Notes under the pieces: model-generated
Database searches by the model: none
Seen by the model: the letters and a program-made list of their open reading frames with translations, nothing else
Told to the model about the DNA's origin: nothing
Position numbers and translations under genes: made by a program
Source: Bacteroidales bacterium
Lineage (GTDB): Bacteria > Bacteroidota > Bacteroidia > Bacteroidales > P3
DNA length: 64,000 nucleotides
Direction of reading: 5' to 3'
NCBI GenBank assembly: GCA_009785505.1
Contig: WQWA01000006.1
Span: forward strand, 1-64,000
In this document: positions 10,085-17,502 of the stretch, in pieces
How the letters are laid out: the number at the start of each line of letters is the position of its first letter
Position numbering within the stretch: the stretch's first letter is position 1

Positions 10085-11305
10085 TTATCGTATTCTGTAC
10101 GCCATCAACGTATTTCCACGACGAACATACAAAACGCCATTGAAAATTACCGGATGTGCCCAATGTTGTCCGGTACCTAAATCTACACGAAAACGGCTGA
10201 CCAAATCAAATCTTTCCGGATTGGCTCTAACTAAAGCCATATCTCCGCGATCGGAATAAAAATACAGCATACCGTTGCCATCAGCAATGACTGTTCCCGG
10301 CGAAAGCGTATTATCTCTCCATGCAATTTGACCCGTGTACCAATTCACAGCATGCCAAAATCTCATCGCACGTGCATCTCCGCCCATATAAACATAATTC
10401 CCAATTCTTACGATACCGCCGTGCTTGGACTTGAGGTCGTCATTTTCCCATACTTTTTCAACTGAACGACCACCATTTGTCAAGCGGAGCATGACAGATC
10501 CTCTTTCGTAGCCATTGCTAACCAAAATCATGCTCACACCGTCATAAAGTGGCGAGTTTGGATTAATACCTCTGATGCTTGGGAAAGGATGCGACCAAAG
10601 TACGTTTCCGGTCGTAAGTTCCAGTCCAAGAATATGCTGCCCCATTGTAGTTACAATTTGCGGAACGTCTTGATTGGCGATAAAAATAGGGGAGCAATAT
10701 CCCGGTGGGTCGCCCATGCCCGGAGATGACCAAATTACTGAGCCGTCAGCAACATTCAAAGCAAGAATGTTGTGTTCTGTTCCTCCTGCAGAAAGAATAA
10801 CTTTGTTGCCAACAACAAGTGGCGATTCTGTCACGCCATGTGTAACATTTCTACCTCCAAATTCAGTAATGGCATTTCTTCTCCAAAGAATGTTTAGTGT
10901 GTTTTGATCGAAACAAATCAATTCTCCAAGTCCGGTATGAACAAAAATTCTGCCGTCAACGATGGTCGGTGTCGCACGTGTGCCGCGGTGGCTATCGACC
11001 CATTCTCCGCCGTATTGCACTCTGTTCAACAAATTGCCGTTCATATCAAAAACGAAGAGATATCCCATACCTTCGATCATTCCTTGAACATAAATTTTGT
11101 CCGAGTCAATGGCTACCGAAGAGTGTCCTTCGCCCAAGCCATCAGCGTACCACAGCAATTCCGGACCGGCTTCAGGCCATGATGTTAAAAGATTAGTTTC
11201 ATTGTAGATTCCGGTTCGGTCGTTCCTCCACTGAATGTTAGTTGTGTTTTGTGCCGACAGCGAAAATACGACACACATCAAGGTTAAAACAAGAGTTGCT
11301 TTCAT
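10085..11305 (-). CDS. Secreted PQQ-like beta-propeller protein (paralogue 1)
   Basis: 406 residues from the ATG at 11305; a longer reading from a GTG further upstream would run through the promoter and is rejected. Signal peptide about 1-18 (ending SLSAQ), then PQQ-like blades (GRIFVHTGLGELICFDQNTL; NILALNVADGSVIWSS; HILGLELTTGNVLWSH). First gene of the unit PQQ1-PQQ2-TonB receptor, transcribed from a TATCTTTG promoter that is back-to-back with the exbB promoter. The pairing suggests that the propellers work with the receptor at the outer membrane; the ligand is unknown. Confidence 0.9.
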   Translation of the reverse strand: MKATLVLTLMCVVFSLSAQNTTNIQWRNDRTGIYNETNLLTSWPEAGPELLWYADGLGEGHSSVAIDSDKIYVQGMIEGMGYLFVFDMNGNLLNRVQYGGEWVDSHRGTRATPTIVDGRIFVHTGLGELICFDQNTLNILWRRNAITEFGGRNVTHGVTESPLVVGNKVILSAGGTEHNILALNVADGSVIWSSPGMGDPPGYCSPIFIANQDVPQIVTTMGQHILGLELTTGNVLWSHPFPSIRGINPNSPLYDGVSMILVSNGYERGSVMLRLTNGGRSVEKVWENDDLKSKHGGIVRIGNYVYMGGDARAMRFWHAVNWYTGQIAWRDNTLSPGTVIADGNGMLYFYSDRGDMALVRANPERFDLVSRFRVDLGTGQHWAHPVIFNGVLYVRRGNTLMAYRIR

Positions 11306-11339
11306 ACGAATATTTTTTTTAAGTTTTACAAAATTTCCA

Positions 11340-11347
11340 CAAAGATA
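11340..11347 (-). promoter_or_regulatory. -7 box TATCTTTG for PQQ1 unit
   Basis: Bacteroidetes-type -7 element TATCTTTG on the minus strand, about 35 bases before the ATG, preceded by a T-rich stretch. Confidence 0.8.
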
Positions 11348-11379
11348 CGAAAAAAATCGCACAATTCAAAAAAAAATCG

Positions 11380-11387
11380 TATCTTTG
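11380..11387 (+). promoter_or_regulatory. -7 box TATCTTTG for exbB operon
   Basis: TATCTTTG 22 bases before the exbB ATG, divergent from the PQQ1 promoter 33 bases away. Confidence 0.8.
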
Positions 11388-11409
11388 TGGCAACAAAAAA
11401 GACAAAAAC

Positions 11410-12102
11410 ATGTTTCTACAAACTGCAAATCCCGAAATTCTTGGTCAAGACGGCCTACCACCTATCGTAACAACCTCAGAAAGCATTCCTGTCCTCCAAT
11501 TGGCTATGCACGGCGGATGGATTATGATCGTGTTGTTAGTGTTTCTAGCCATCGCTATTTACATTTTTATCGAACGCCTGATTTTGATCAACCAATCCTC
11601 GAAAGAGCCGAGTAATTTCATGAATACGATTCGTGATTTTGTTCACGACGGTCGTTTGGATTCGGCAAAATCACTTTGTGCCAACACTGACAGTCCGATT
11701 GCACGCATGATCGGAAAAGGTATTTCGCGCATTGGAAAACCGCTCAACGACATCAATGCTGCCATTGAAAATGTTGGAAAATCCGAAGTTGCGAATCTCG
11801 AACGCCGTTTAAGTTGGCTTTCTACAACAGCAGGAGCTGCACCCATGATTGGATTTTTGGGAACAGTTATCGGCATGATTCAAGTGTTTTTTGCTATGGA
11901 ATCTGCCGGAGGAAATATTGAGGTTGCCATGCTTTCGGGAGGTATGTACTTAGCAATGGTTACCACCGTTGCAGGCTTGATTGTTGGTTTGATTGCCTAT
12001 ATTTGCTACAATTATTTGGTGGCCCGTATCGAAAATATGGTGTTTGTTTTAGAAGCAAGAGCAGCCGAGTTTATGGATTTATTGAACGAACCTGTAAAGT
12101 AA
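11410..12102 (+). CDS. exbB: ExbB/TolQ-family proton channel subunit
   Basis: Inner-membrane subunit of the TonB energising complex. 230 residues with three hydrophobic segments: about 35-57 (GGWIMIVLLVFLAIAIYIFI), about 140-162 (AGAAPMIGFLGTVIGMIQVFF) and about 180-202 (YLAMVTTVAGLIVGLIAYICY), the MotA/TolQ/ExbB pattern. It begins a tight cluster with exbD (6-base gap) and a TonB-like gene. A TolQ role cannot be excluded, but the neighbouring TonB receptor favours ExbB. Confidence 0.92.
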   Translation: MFLQTANPEILGQDGLPPIVTTSESIPVLQLAMHGGWIMIVLLVFLAIAIYIFIERLILINQSSKEPSNFMNTIRDFVHDGRLDSAKSLCANTDSPIARMIGKGISRIGKPLNDINAAIENVGKSEVANLERRLSWLSTTAGAAPMIGFLGTVIGMIQVFFAMESAGGNIEVAMLSGGMYLAMVTTVAGLIVGLIAYICYNYLVARIENMVFVLEARAAEFMDLLNEPVK

Positions 12103-12108
12103 AAAACT

Positions 12109-12519
12109 ATGCCTATTACAACCAGACATAAACGTTCGGATCAATTCAGCATGGCATCTATGGCGGATTTGGTTTTTCTGTTGTTGATTTTCTTTATTTT
12201 GTTGTCAACATTAGTTTCTCCGAATGCGATTAATATTTTATTGCCAAGGAGCGAAAGCCGAACCATGGCAACGCAAACCACAACAGTTTACATCAATGAA
12301 TTTGCAGAATTTTTTGTAGAGGGTATTCCTGTGAGAGAAGATCAATTGAAATCTGCCATTTTTCCTCGCATTGCCGATGAAACAAGGGCTACCGTTGTGT
12401 TGCGTTCCGACCAATCGGTTCCTTTACAATATGTGGTTTATGTAATTGATGCCGTGAATTCAATCAACGCAAGGCACGGCACCGAACATCGAGTTATTTT
12501 AGCAACTTCGCCCAGATAA
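12109..12519 (+). CDS. exbD: ExbD/TolR-family proton channel subunit
   Basis: 136 residues with one N-terminal membrane helix (about 19-39) carrying the conserved membrane Asp in SMADLVFLLLIFFI, which is the proton-binding residue in ExbD/TolR. A small periplasmic domain follows. The stop overlaps the start of the next gene by one base (TAATG), so translation is probably coupled. Confidence 0.93.
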   Translation: MPITTRHKRSDQFSMASMADLVFLLLIFFILLSTLVSPNAINILLPRSESRTMATQTTTVYINEFAEFFVEGIPVREDQLKSAIFPRIADETRATVVLRSDQSVPLQYVVYVIDAVNSINARHGTEHRVILATSPR

Positions 12520-13286
12520 TGCTCAACGAACGTCAACGAAATACAATTGCGATATCATTAACTGTAGTCTTTTTTGGATTGCTGTGGATTTTGCTGTTGC
12601 TTCTCACGTTGAAACGCCCGTATCCGCCACCGCCGGAATTTGGTGTGGAAGTGAATTTGGGAATGAGTTTGGACGGTGTTGGTAATATTCAACCGGATAT
12701 TCCTTCTCAAGTTTCACAAGTTACACCTCCTCCACGAGCAGCAGATGAACATCTTGCAACGCAAGATGACAGTGACTTTGCCTTGCCGGCACAACGAGAC
12801 CCGGCACCTACACCAACGCCTACACCTACTCCCGAACCGGAAGTTCAACCGGAACTCGAACAACCGCAAATCAACCAACAAGCCCTGTTCCCGCCACGAA
12901 GACCTACCGAAGGTGGTAGCGAAGGCGTAACCGGACGTCCCGGCGATCAAGGTCAGGAAGATGGCACAAGAGAAGCGACAGCACATGTCGGTGCTCCCGG
13001 TCCCGGTGGTGGAATTTCGTTCAGCTTGTCCGGACGACAAGCGAACAATTTAGCAACTCCGGTGTATGATTCTCCCGATCAAGGCACAGTGGTTGTAAGA
13101 ATTCAGGTTAACCAGCAAGGTACTGTTATTCGAGCAGAAGCCGGACAAAGAGGTACAACCGTGAATGACAGAAATCTTTGGCGCGAAGCCGAAAGTGCAG
13201 CCTTGCGATCAAGTTTTATGCCGGATGCAAATGCTCCTGATGTTCAAGTGGGAACGATTACATATCGTTTTGTGAGGTTGAATTAA
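12519..13286 (+). CDS. TonB-like energy transducer
   Basis: 255 residues: one N-terminal membrane helix (about 10-32), a Pro/Thr/Glu-rich spacer (PAPTPTPTPTPEPEVQPELE) that spans the periplasm, a Gly-rich linker and a C-terminal beta-alpha-beta domain of about 85 residues (VVVRIQVNQQGTVIRAEAG...GTITYRFVRL) as in TonB. Position right after exbB-exbD gives the complete energising complex. It starts at the ATG overlapping the exbD stop. Confidence 0.9.
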   Translation: MLNERQRNTIAISLTVVFFGLLWILLLLLTLKRPYPPPPEFGVEVNLGMSLDGVGNIQPDIPSQVSQVTPPPRAADEHLATQDDSDFALPAQRDPAPTPTPTPTPEPEVQPELEQPQINQQALFPPRRPTEGGSEGVTGRPGDQGQEDGTREATAHVGAPGPGGGISFSLSGRQANNLATPVYDSPDQGTVVVRIQVNQQGTVIRAEAGQRGTTVNDRNLWREAESAALRSSFMPDANAPDVQVGTITYRFVRLN

Positions 13287-13287
13287 T

Positions 13288-14577
13288 ATGCAATTTTTCA
13301 AGATAACACCCCGAATCTGCTTTCTTTTCGCTGTTTGTGCGTTCTTTATCGTTCGAGAAGCATTTCCAAAACCAAATACCGTCATCCTTATTTTAACGCT
13401 TGTTTGGATTGCGGACTTGATAATTGATTATTGGTTACGAACAAACAAGTCACAACTTCCGCAACGCACATTCAAAATATTTTTGTGGGGATTTTATGCT
13501 TCGATTGCGAGTTTGGTGCTTTTAATTTTGGGTCTTTTAATCTTTGGCTCTATAGCTCACTGGGCGCCGATTTTGAAAGTTTACGTTTATGGCATTTTAT
13601 TGGCGGTCGCGATGACAAAAATTAGTTTGGCAAAGATATTTGTTTTGCAATTTTTATTATCGAAGATTCCTTTTGTAAATAAAATCTCCTTGCCGAAACG
13701 TTGGTTTCAAGCAAGTGTTTGTATCGCTGTTTTTAGTATTTTTGCGATGTTTTACGGCTCAATTTTTGAGGCGTTTAATTTGCGAGTTCGGCATGTCAAA
13801 ATTCAAGATCAAGCATTGCCGAAAAATTTCGAAGGTTACAGAATTGTGTTATTTTCGGATATGCATATCGGCAGCCAAATTTCGACACGTTATGTGAGAA
13901 GATTGGTTGATTCGATCAATGCACAAAATGCGGACTTGGTTGTTTTTGCCGGGGATATGGTAAATTTTCATTCGGCAGAACTCGTGCCGTTTGCGTCTTT
14001 ATTTTCTGAAATTCGTGCGACAGACGGTGTTTTTGCGGTTTTAGGCAATCACGATTACGGCGGTTATTTAAGATGGGAAACTCCGGAAGACAGCATAAAC
14101 GATATTCAAAACTTATTAGATCTATACAAATCGATGGACTGGAATGTTCTGCGAAACGAGCACGTTTGGCTTCATCGTGGAGAAGATTCGATTGCTTTGG
14201 CAGGCGTAGAAGTTTACAGCAATCACAGAACTCGTCGTTGGAAAAATCTTGCCGACACAGAAAAATCCTTGAAAGGCGTTTCCGAATCGGATTTTATTGT
14301 AATGATTACACACAATCCCGAACATTTTAATGAAAAATTGCAGATTTATTTTCCATATGTCAATCTCACGCTTACCGGACACTCGCACGGCGGACAAGTC
14401 GCACCCGGAATAAGACGACATCGGCTTAGTGTGGCACGTTTGGCGTTGCATCATTGGCGAGGGTTTTATGAAATTGATGGGCAAAAATTGTTTGTAGATA
14501 CAGGTGCCGGTTTTAATATGTTTCCGTTTCGATTTAAGATGCCGCCAAGCATTTCAGTACTCGTTCTTGAACGGTAA
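13288..14577 (+). CDS. Membrane-anchored calcineurin-like metallophosphoesterase
   Basis: 429 residues. The N-terminal half has four or five hydrophobic helices; the C-terminal half (from about residue 185) carries the metallophosphoesterase motifs in order: SDMHIG, AGDMVNF, GNHDYG, ITHNP and GHSHGGQ. The architecture matches YaeI-like phosphodiesterases, some of which act on lipid A precursors (UDP-2,3-diacylglucosamine); the exact substrate is not determined here. The ATG lies one base after the tonB-like stop, so it is probably the fourth gene of the exbB operon. Confidence 0.9.
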   Translation: MQFFKITPRICFLFAVCAFFIVREAFPKPNTVILILTLVWIADLIIDYWLRTNKSQLPQRTFKIFLWGFYASIASLVLLILGLLIFGSIAHWAPILKVYVYGILLAVAMTKISLAKIFVLQFLLSKIPFVNKISLPKRWFQASVCIAVFSIFAMFYGSIFEAFNLRVRHVKIQDQALPKNFEGYRIVLFSDMHIGSQISTRYVRRLVDSINAQNADLVVFAGDMVNFHSAELVPFASLFSEIRATDGVFAVLGNHDYGGYLRWETPEDSINDIQNLLDLYKSMDWNVLRNEHVWLHRGEDSIALAGVEVYSNHRTRRWKNLADTEKSLKGVSESDFIVMITHNPEHFNEKLQIYFPYVNLTLTGHSHGGQVAPGIRRHRLSVARLALHHWRGFYEIDGQKLFVDTGAGFNMFPFRFKMPPSISVLVLER

Positions 14578-14623
14578 TTATCGAAAAAAAACAAAAAAAT
14601 TTGGAATTTTCAAAAAAAAGTAG

Positions 14624-14631
14624 TATCTTTG
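14624..14631 (+). promoter_or_regulatory. -7 box TATCTTTG for tRNA-Val/tRNA-Arg
   Basis: TATCTTTG 19 bases before the tRNA-Val 5' end, with a TTTGG -33-like motif about 21 bases upstream. Confidence 0.8.
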
Positions 14632-14650
14632 CAGTCCGATTTTCGGAAAT

Positions 14651-14725
14651 GGGAGCTTAGCTCAGTTGGTTTAGAGCACCTGCCTTACAAGCAGGGGGTC
14701 GTGGGTTCAAATCCCTCAGCTCCCA
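14651..14725 (+). tRNA. tRNA-Val (anticodon UAC)
   Basis: Cloverleaf closes with acceptor GGGAGCT / AGCTCCC, anticodon stem CCTGC / GCAGG around loop CTTACAA, and T-loop GTTCAAATC. Anticodon TAC reads GUA/GUG valine codons. The 3' CCA is not encoded. Confidence 0.95.
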
Positions 14726-14762
14726 CAGAAAAAAGTTGCATTGCAAGTTTTTTCAAAACAAC

Positions 14763-14836
14763 GGTCCCGTAGCTCAACTGAATAGAGTACTTGACTACGG
14801 ATCAAGAGGTTTCAGGTTTGAATCCTGACGGGATCA
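14763..14836 (+). tRNA. tRNA-Arg (anticodon ACG)
   Basis: Acceptor GGTCCCG / CGGGATC, anticodon stem CTTGA / TCAAG around loop CTACGGA. The anticodon ACG requires A34-to-inosine editing by TadA. No encoded CCA. Transcribed with tRNA-Val 37 bases upstream. Confidence 0.95.
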
Positions 14837-14850
14837 CAAAAAATATGCAT

Positions 14851-14879
14851 GTAGGGGCGGGTTTCAAACCCGCCCCTAT
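14851..14879. repeat. GTAGGGGCG-family palindrome between tRNA-Arg and mscL
   Basis: Inverted repeat TAGGGGCGGGTTT / AAACCCGCCCCTA, 20 bases before the mscL ATG. Member of the GTAGGGGCG...CGCCCCTAC family with a different centre (TTTCAAA instead of CATG). Confidence 0.88.
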
Positions 14880-14898
14880 TTTGCAAAAAAAATCGGAA

Positions 14899-15363
14899 AT
14901 GACCGGAAAACAAAAAAAGAAGAAAAATCTGATCCAAGAATTTAGAGATTTTGCAATTCGTGGCAACGTGATTGATATGGCTGTCGGTGTTATTATCGGT
15001 AGTGCATTTGGAAAAATTGTCGCTTCGCTTGTTGCAGACATTATTATGCCCCCAATTGGTGTACTGATCGGTGGAGTCCATTTCGAGGAGTTAAGTGTCG
15101 TAATCAAAAAAGCTGTAATCGAAAATGGCACAGTAGTAGCTCCAGCCGTTGTTATCGGCTATGGAAACTTTATACAAACAATCGTCAATTTTGTGATTAT
15201 TGCTTTCTTTATTTTTCTGTTTGTCAAAGGCATCAACACACTTAAAGAGAAGTTCGCAAGTGTTGCGGAAGAACCTAAGTCTAAAGAGCCAAGCAATGAG
15301 GAAAAGCTTTTGACGGAAATCAGAGATCTTTTGAAAGAGAATAAAGAGAACAAAGAGCGTTAG
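14899..15363 (+). CDS. mscL: Large-conductance mechanosensitive channel
   Basis: Inner-membrane channel that opens under membrane tension to release solutes on osmotic downshock. 154 residues from the ATG at 14899; the longer open frame would start inside tRNA-Arg and is rejected. Sequence features are the N-terminal basic helix, [30 protein letters not shown] (first membrane helix and gate), a periplasmic loop, a second helix ([21 protein letters not shown]) and a charged C-terminal bundle. Length is typical. Confidence 0.95.
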   Translation: MTGKQKKKKNLIQEFRDFAIRGNVIDMAVGVIIGSAFGKIVASLVADIIMPPIGVLIGGVHFEELSVVIKKAVIENGTVVAPAVVIGYGNFIQTIVNFVIIAFFIFLFVKGINTLKEKFASVAEEPKSKEPSNEEKLLTEIRDLLKENKENKER

Positions 15364-15387
15364 AGTTATATATCTCAACATTTTTTG

Positions 15388-15395
15388 TATCTTTG
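15388..15395 (+). promoter_or_regulatory. -7 box TATCTTTG for tilS
   Basis: TATCTTTG 20 bases before the tilS ATG at 15415; its position decides that start over an in-frame upstream ATG at 15385. Confidence 0.8.
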
Positions 15396-15414
15396 CAAAT
15401 TGTTGAGAAAAATT

Positions 15415-16602
15415 ATGTCGTTACCCAAGTTATTTTCGCCTTATTTTTCGGCGTTAGTCGAGCCTTCCGACCGCGTTTTAGTGGCGGTTAGCGGAGGTTT
15501 GGACTCGATTGTACTTTTGGACTTGCTGAAAAAACATAGTCTAAACGACTTGGCAATTGTGCATTGTAATTTTCAGCTTCGTGGAAAAGATTCCAACGAA
15601 GATGAAAAATTTGTAAAAAACTTAGCAAAATCTTATGGATTACCGATTTTTCACAAGCGCTTTGATACCAAAGCCGAGCAAAAAAAATCGAAAGAATCTG
15701 TTCAGATGACTGCACGAAACTTGCGTTATACCTACTTTTCGGATGTGTTGGAAAAAGAAAATTACGATTATGTCGCCGTTGCACATCATGCCGATGATCA
15801 AATTGAAACATTTTTCATCAATCTCTTGCGAGGATCGGGTGTCAAGGGTTTGCGGGGCATGCTCCCGAAACGAGAACAAATTATTCGTCCGCTACTCAAG
15901 TTTTCAAGACAAAATTTAGAAAATTATGCCGAAAAGAATAATCTCGAATACCGAGAAGACATAACCAATTCCGACGATTACTATTTAAGAAACAACATTC
16001 GCCACAACTTGATCCCTTGCTTGGAAACGTTTGATAAATCCGCAAAAGCAAACATTTTGCAAAGCATGGAAAATCTGCAAAGTTTAGAAACACAATCTTT
16101 GCAAGACCTCGAAACTTTACAAAAATGTGGTTTCTCTGCAAGACAGATTCGTTCCATTCAGAAAGCCGAACATTCAGGCAAACAATTTGCCTCGAAAACA
16201 CACCGTGCAATTACACATAACGAACAACTAATCATCGAACCGCTGGCGCGGACTTGTAGTCCGTGCCAACAAATGACAATAAACATTGTCGATATCAAAG
16301 ATTTCGTATTAAATACCAATCCCGAAGTTGCACAATTGGATCTCGACAAGCTCCGATTCCCGCTAACCTTGCGACATTGGGAAAAAGGCGATTTTTTCAT
16401 ACCTTTCGGACAACGGGGCAAGCAAAAGTTGAGCGACTTTTTTATCAATCAAAAATTGTCTCGTTTTGACAAGGAACGGATTTGGCTACTTTGTTCAGGT
16501 AATGATATCGCATGGATTATCGGGCATCGCATCGATAATAGATTCAAGATTTCACATACAACCAAGCGGATTCTGGTCGTTGACCTATCCCCGAACAACT
16601 AA
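15415..16602 (+). CDS. tilS: tRNA(Ile)-lysidine synthase
   Basis: Converts C34 of the CAU anticodon of tRNA-Ile2 to lysidine so that it reads AUA. 395 residues from the ATG at 15415. The PP-loop ATP-binding motif VAVSGGLDSIVLLD lies near residues 23-36, followed by VHCNFQLRG and HHADDQIETFFINLLRGSG. The C-terminal substrate-binding domain (WEKGDFFIPFGQRGKQKLSDFFINQKL) is present. Residues about 277-285 are encoded by a 23-base palindrome inserted in frame. The stop codon lies inside the AACTAA...TTAGTT repeat array. Confidence 0.95.
   Translation: MSLPKLFSPYFSALVEPSDRVLVAVSGGLDSIVLLDLLKKHSLNDLAIVHCNFQLRGKDSNEDEKFVKNLAKSYGLPIFHKRFDTKAEQKKSKESVQMTARNLRYTYFSDVLEKENYDYVAVAHHADDQIETFFINLLRGSGVKGLRGMLPKREQIIRPLLKFSRQNLENYAEKNNLEYREDITNSDDYYLRNNIRHNLIPCLETFDKSAKANILQSMENLQSLETQSLQDLETLQKCGFSARQIRSIQKAEHSGKQFASKTHRAITHNEQLIIEPLARTCSPCQQMTINIVDIKDFVLNTNPEVAQLDLDKLRFPLTLRHWEKGDFFIPFGQRGKQKLSDFFINQKLSRFDKERIWLLCSGNDIAWIIGHRIDNRFKISHTTKRILVVDLSPNN
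16245..16267. repeat. Palindrome inside tilS, GGCGCGGACT...AGTCCGTGCC
   Basis: 23-base near-perfect inverted repeat (arms GGCGCGGACT and AGTCCGTGCC around TGT), encoding ARTCSPC in the variable part of TilS. A related sequence in a different reading frame occurs in the phosphopantetheinyl transferase gene at 54259. Confidence 0.7.
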
Positions 16603-16656
16603 TTTTTTAGTTGCATAACTATATTTTTAGTTATATAACTAGGTTTTTAGTTGTAG
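16597..16656. repeat. Three tandem 20-bp units with AACTAnnTTTTTAGTT palindromes
   Basis: Units AACTAATTTTTTAGTT, AACTATATTTTTAGTT and AACTAGGTTTTTAGTT start at 16597, 16617 and 16637, separated by GCAT and ATAT. The first unit provides the tilS TAA stop. Same family at 32757, 44006 and 57894. Confidence 0.9.
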
Positions 16657-16673
16657 TATCGGAAATCATGGAA

Positions 16674-16741
16674 TTTTCAATATTTTAACATTTTTTAAGG
16701 TTTTTTTTATACGAAAATTGACTTTTTTGCGTTTATATATA
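16674..16741 (+). promoter_or_regulatory. Conserved upstream element, copy A (comF)
   Basis: About 68 bases matching copies B (21821-21908) and C (60006-60093). Shared blocks in order: ATTTTAACA, TTTTTTAAGG, TTTTTTTATACGAAAA, and TTTTTTGCGTTTATATA. It contains no TAnnTTTG box. It lies upstream of comF and the comF leader is interrupted by a palindrome just after it. Inferred promoter/operator of a small regulon. Confidence 0.75.
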
Positions 16742-16803
16742 GTGGGTGGCTTCGACTCCGCTCAGCCACCGGTCGTTGAGCGGAGTCGAAACGACCTTTA
16801 ACC
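16742..16803. repeat. Palindromic insertion in comF leader, flanked by TATATATA
   Basis: Inverted repeat TTCGACTCCGCTCA (16751-16764) / TGAGCGGAGTCGAA (16777-16790) within a block bounded on both sides by TATATATA (16734-16741 and 16804-16811). The flanking 8-mers look like a target duplication. Same family as the element at 22176. Confidence 0.75.
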
Positions 16804-16818
16804 TATATATAAAAAACC

Positions 16819-17502
16819 ATGTTAAAAGACCTGTTAAATCTTCTGTATCCTTTGCAATGCTTGGCTTGCAAAAAAAATCTACATCAAAATGAAACTCTGA
16901 TTTGTTTGGACTGCTTGTTTCATCTACCCAAAACAAATTTTCACAACGACCCGAATAACGCAGTTTGTCAACTGTTTTGGGGACGTGCCGAAATAGAAAC
17001 AGCAACTGCCTTTTTATTTTTTACCAAATCCGGAAGAGTTCAACACCTCATCCACCAGCTGAAGTACAGCAAAAAACCGGAAATTGGCGTTTATTTGGGA
17101 AAATTATTTGGTAAAGACTTACTGAAATCGCCCAGTTTTCAAAAAATTGATGTGATTATTCCGGTGCCTTTGCATCCCAAAAGAACGAAAGTCAGAGGCT
17201 ACAATCAAAGTGAAAAAATTGCTGACGGATTATCGCAAACAATGAAGATTCCCGTAGATACAACTTCGTTTGTTCGTCGCACAAACACCGAAACCCAAAC
17301 GCGTAAAAATCGCTTCAGCCGCTGGGAAAACGTGAAAGAAGTATTTTCTGTTGATAATGAAAATGCTTTGAAAAACAAACATATTCTGCTGGTTGATGAT
17401 GTGATTACAACCGGTGCAACCATCGAAGGCTGTATTCGCAAATTGACGGCTATTGAAGGTGCTCGGGTAAGTGTGGTTAGTTTGGCGTTTCCGACGACTT
17501 AA
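16819..17502 (+). CDS. comF: ComF-family phosphoribosyltransferase-like protein
   Basis: ComF proteins take part in uptake of transforming DNA in naturally competent bacteria, although the reaction is unknown. 227 residues: N-terminal zinc-binding cysteines (CLACKK near 14-19 and CLDC near 29-32), a central PVPLHPKRTKVRGYNQSEKIA motif and the PRPP-loop motif HILLVDDVITTGAT near 190-203. Full length for the family. It is preceded by the conserved element shared with comM and the orphan ORF at 21324. Its end overlaps the convergent murU-like gene by 26 bases. Confidence 0.93.
   Translation: MLKDLLNLLYPLQCLACKKNLHQNETLICLDCLFHLPKTNFHNDPNNAVCQLFWGRAEIETATAFLFFTKSGRVQHLIHQLKYSKKPEIGVYLGKLFGKDLLKSPSFQKIDVIIPVPLHPKRTKVRGYNQSEKIADGLSQTMKIPVDTTSFVRRTNTETQTRKNRFSRWENVKEVFSVDNENALKNKHILLVDDVITTGATIEGCIRKLTAIEGARVSVVSLAFPTT

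Noticed and set aside
10085..11362. Longer version of PQQ1 starting at a GTG
   Set aside because: The extension runs through the TATCTTTG promoter and lacks a signal peptide at its start; the ATG at 11305 begins a clear signal peptide.
12800..12860. Pro-Thr dipeptide repeat in the TonB-like gene
   Set aside because: Normal periplasm-spanning spacer of TonB proteins, not a mobile or CRISPR-type repeat.
16700..16717. Similarity of TTTTTATACGAAAA to the streptococcal ComX box (TACGAATA)
   Set aside because: One mismatch over a short AT-rich word in an unrelated phylum; no ComX homologue is visible. Kept only as a curiosity.
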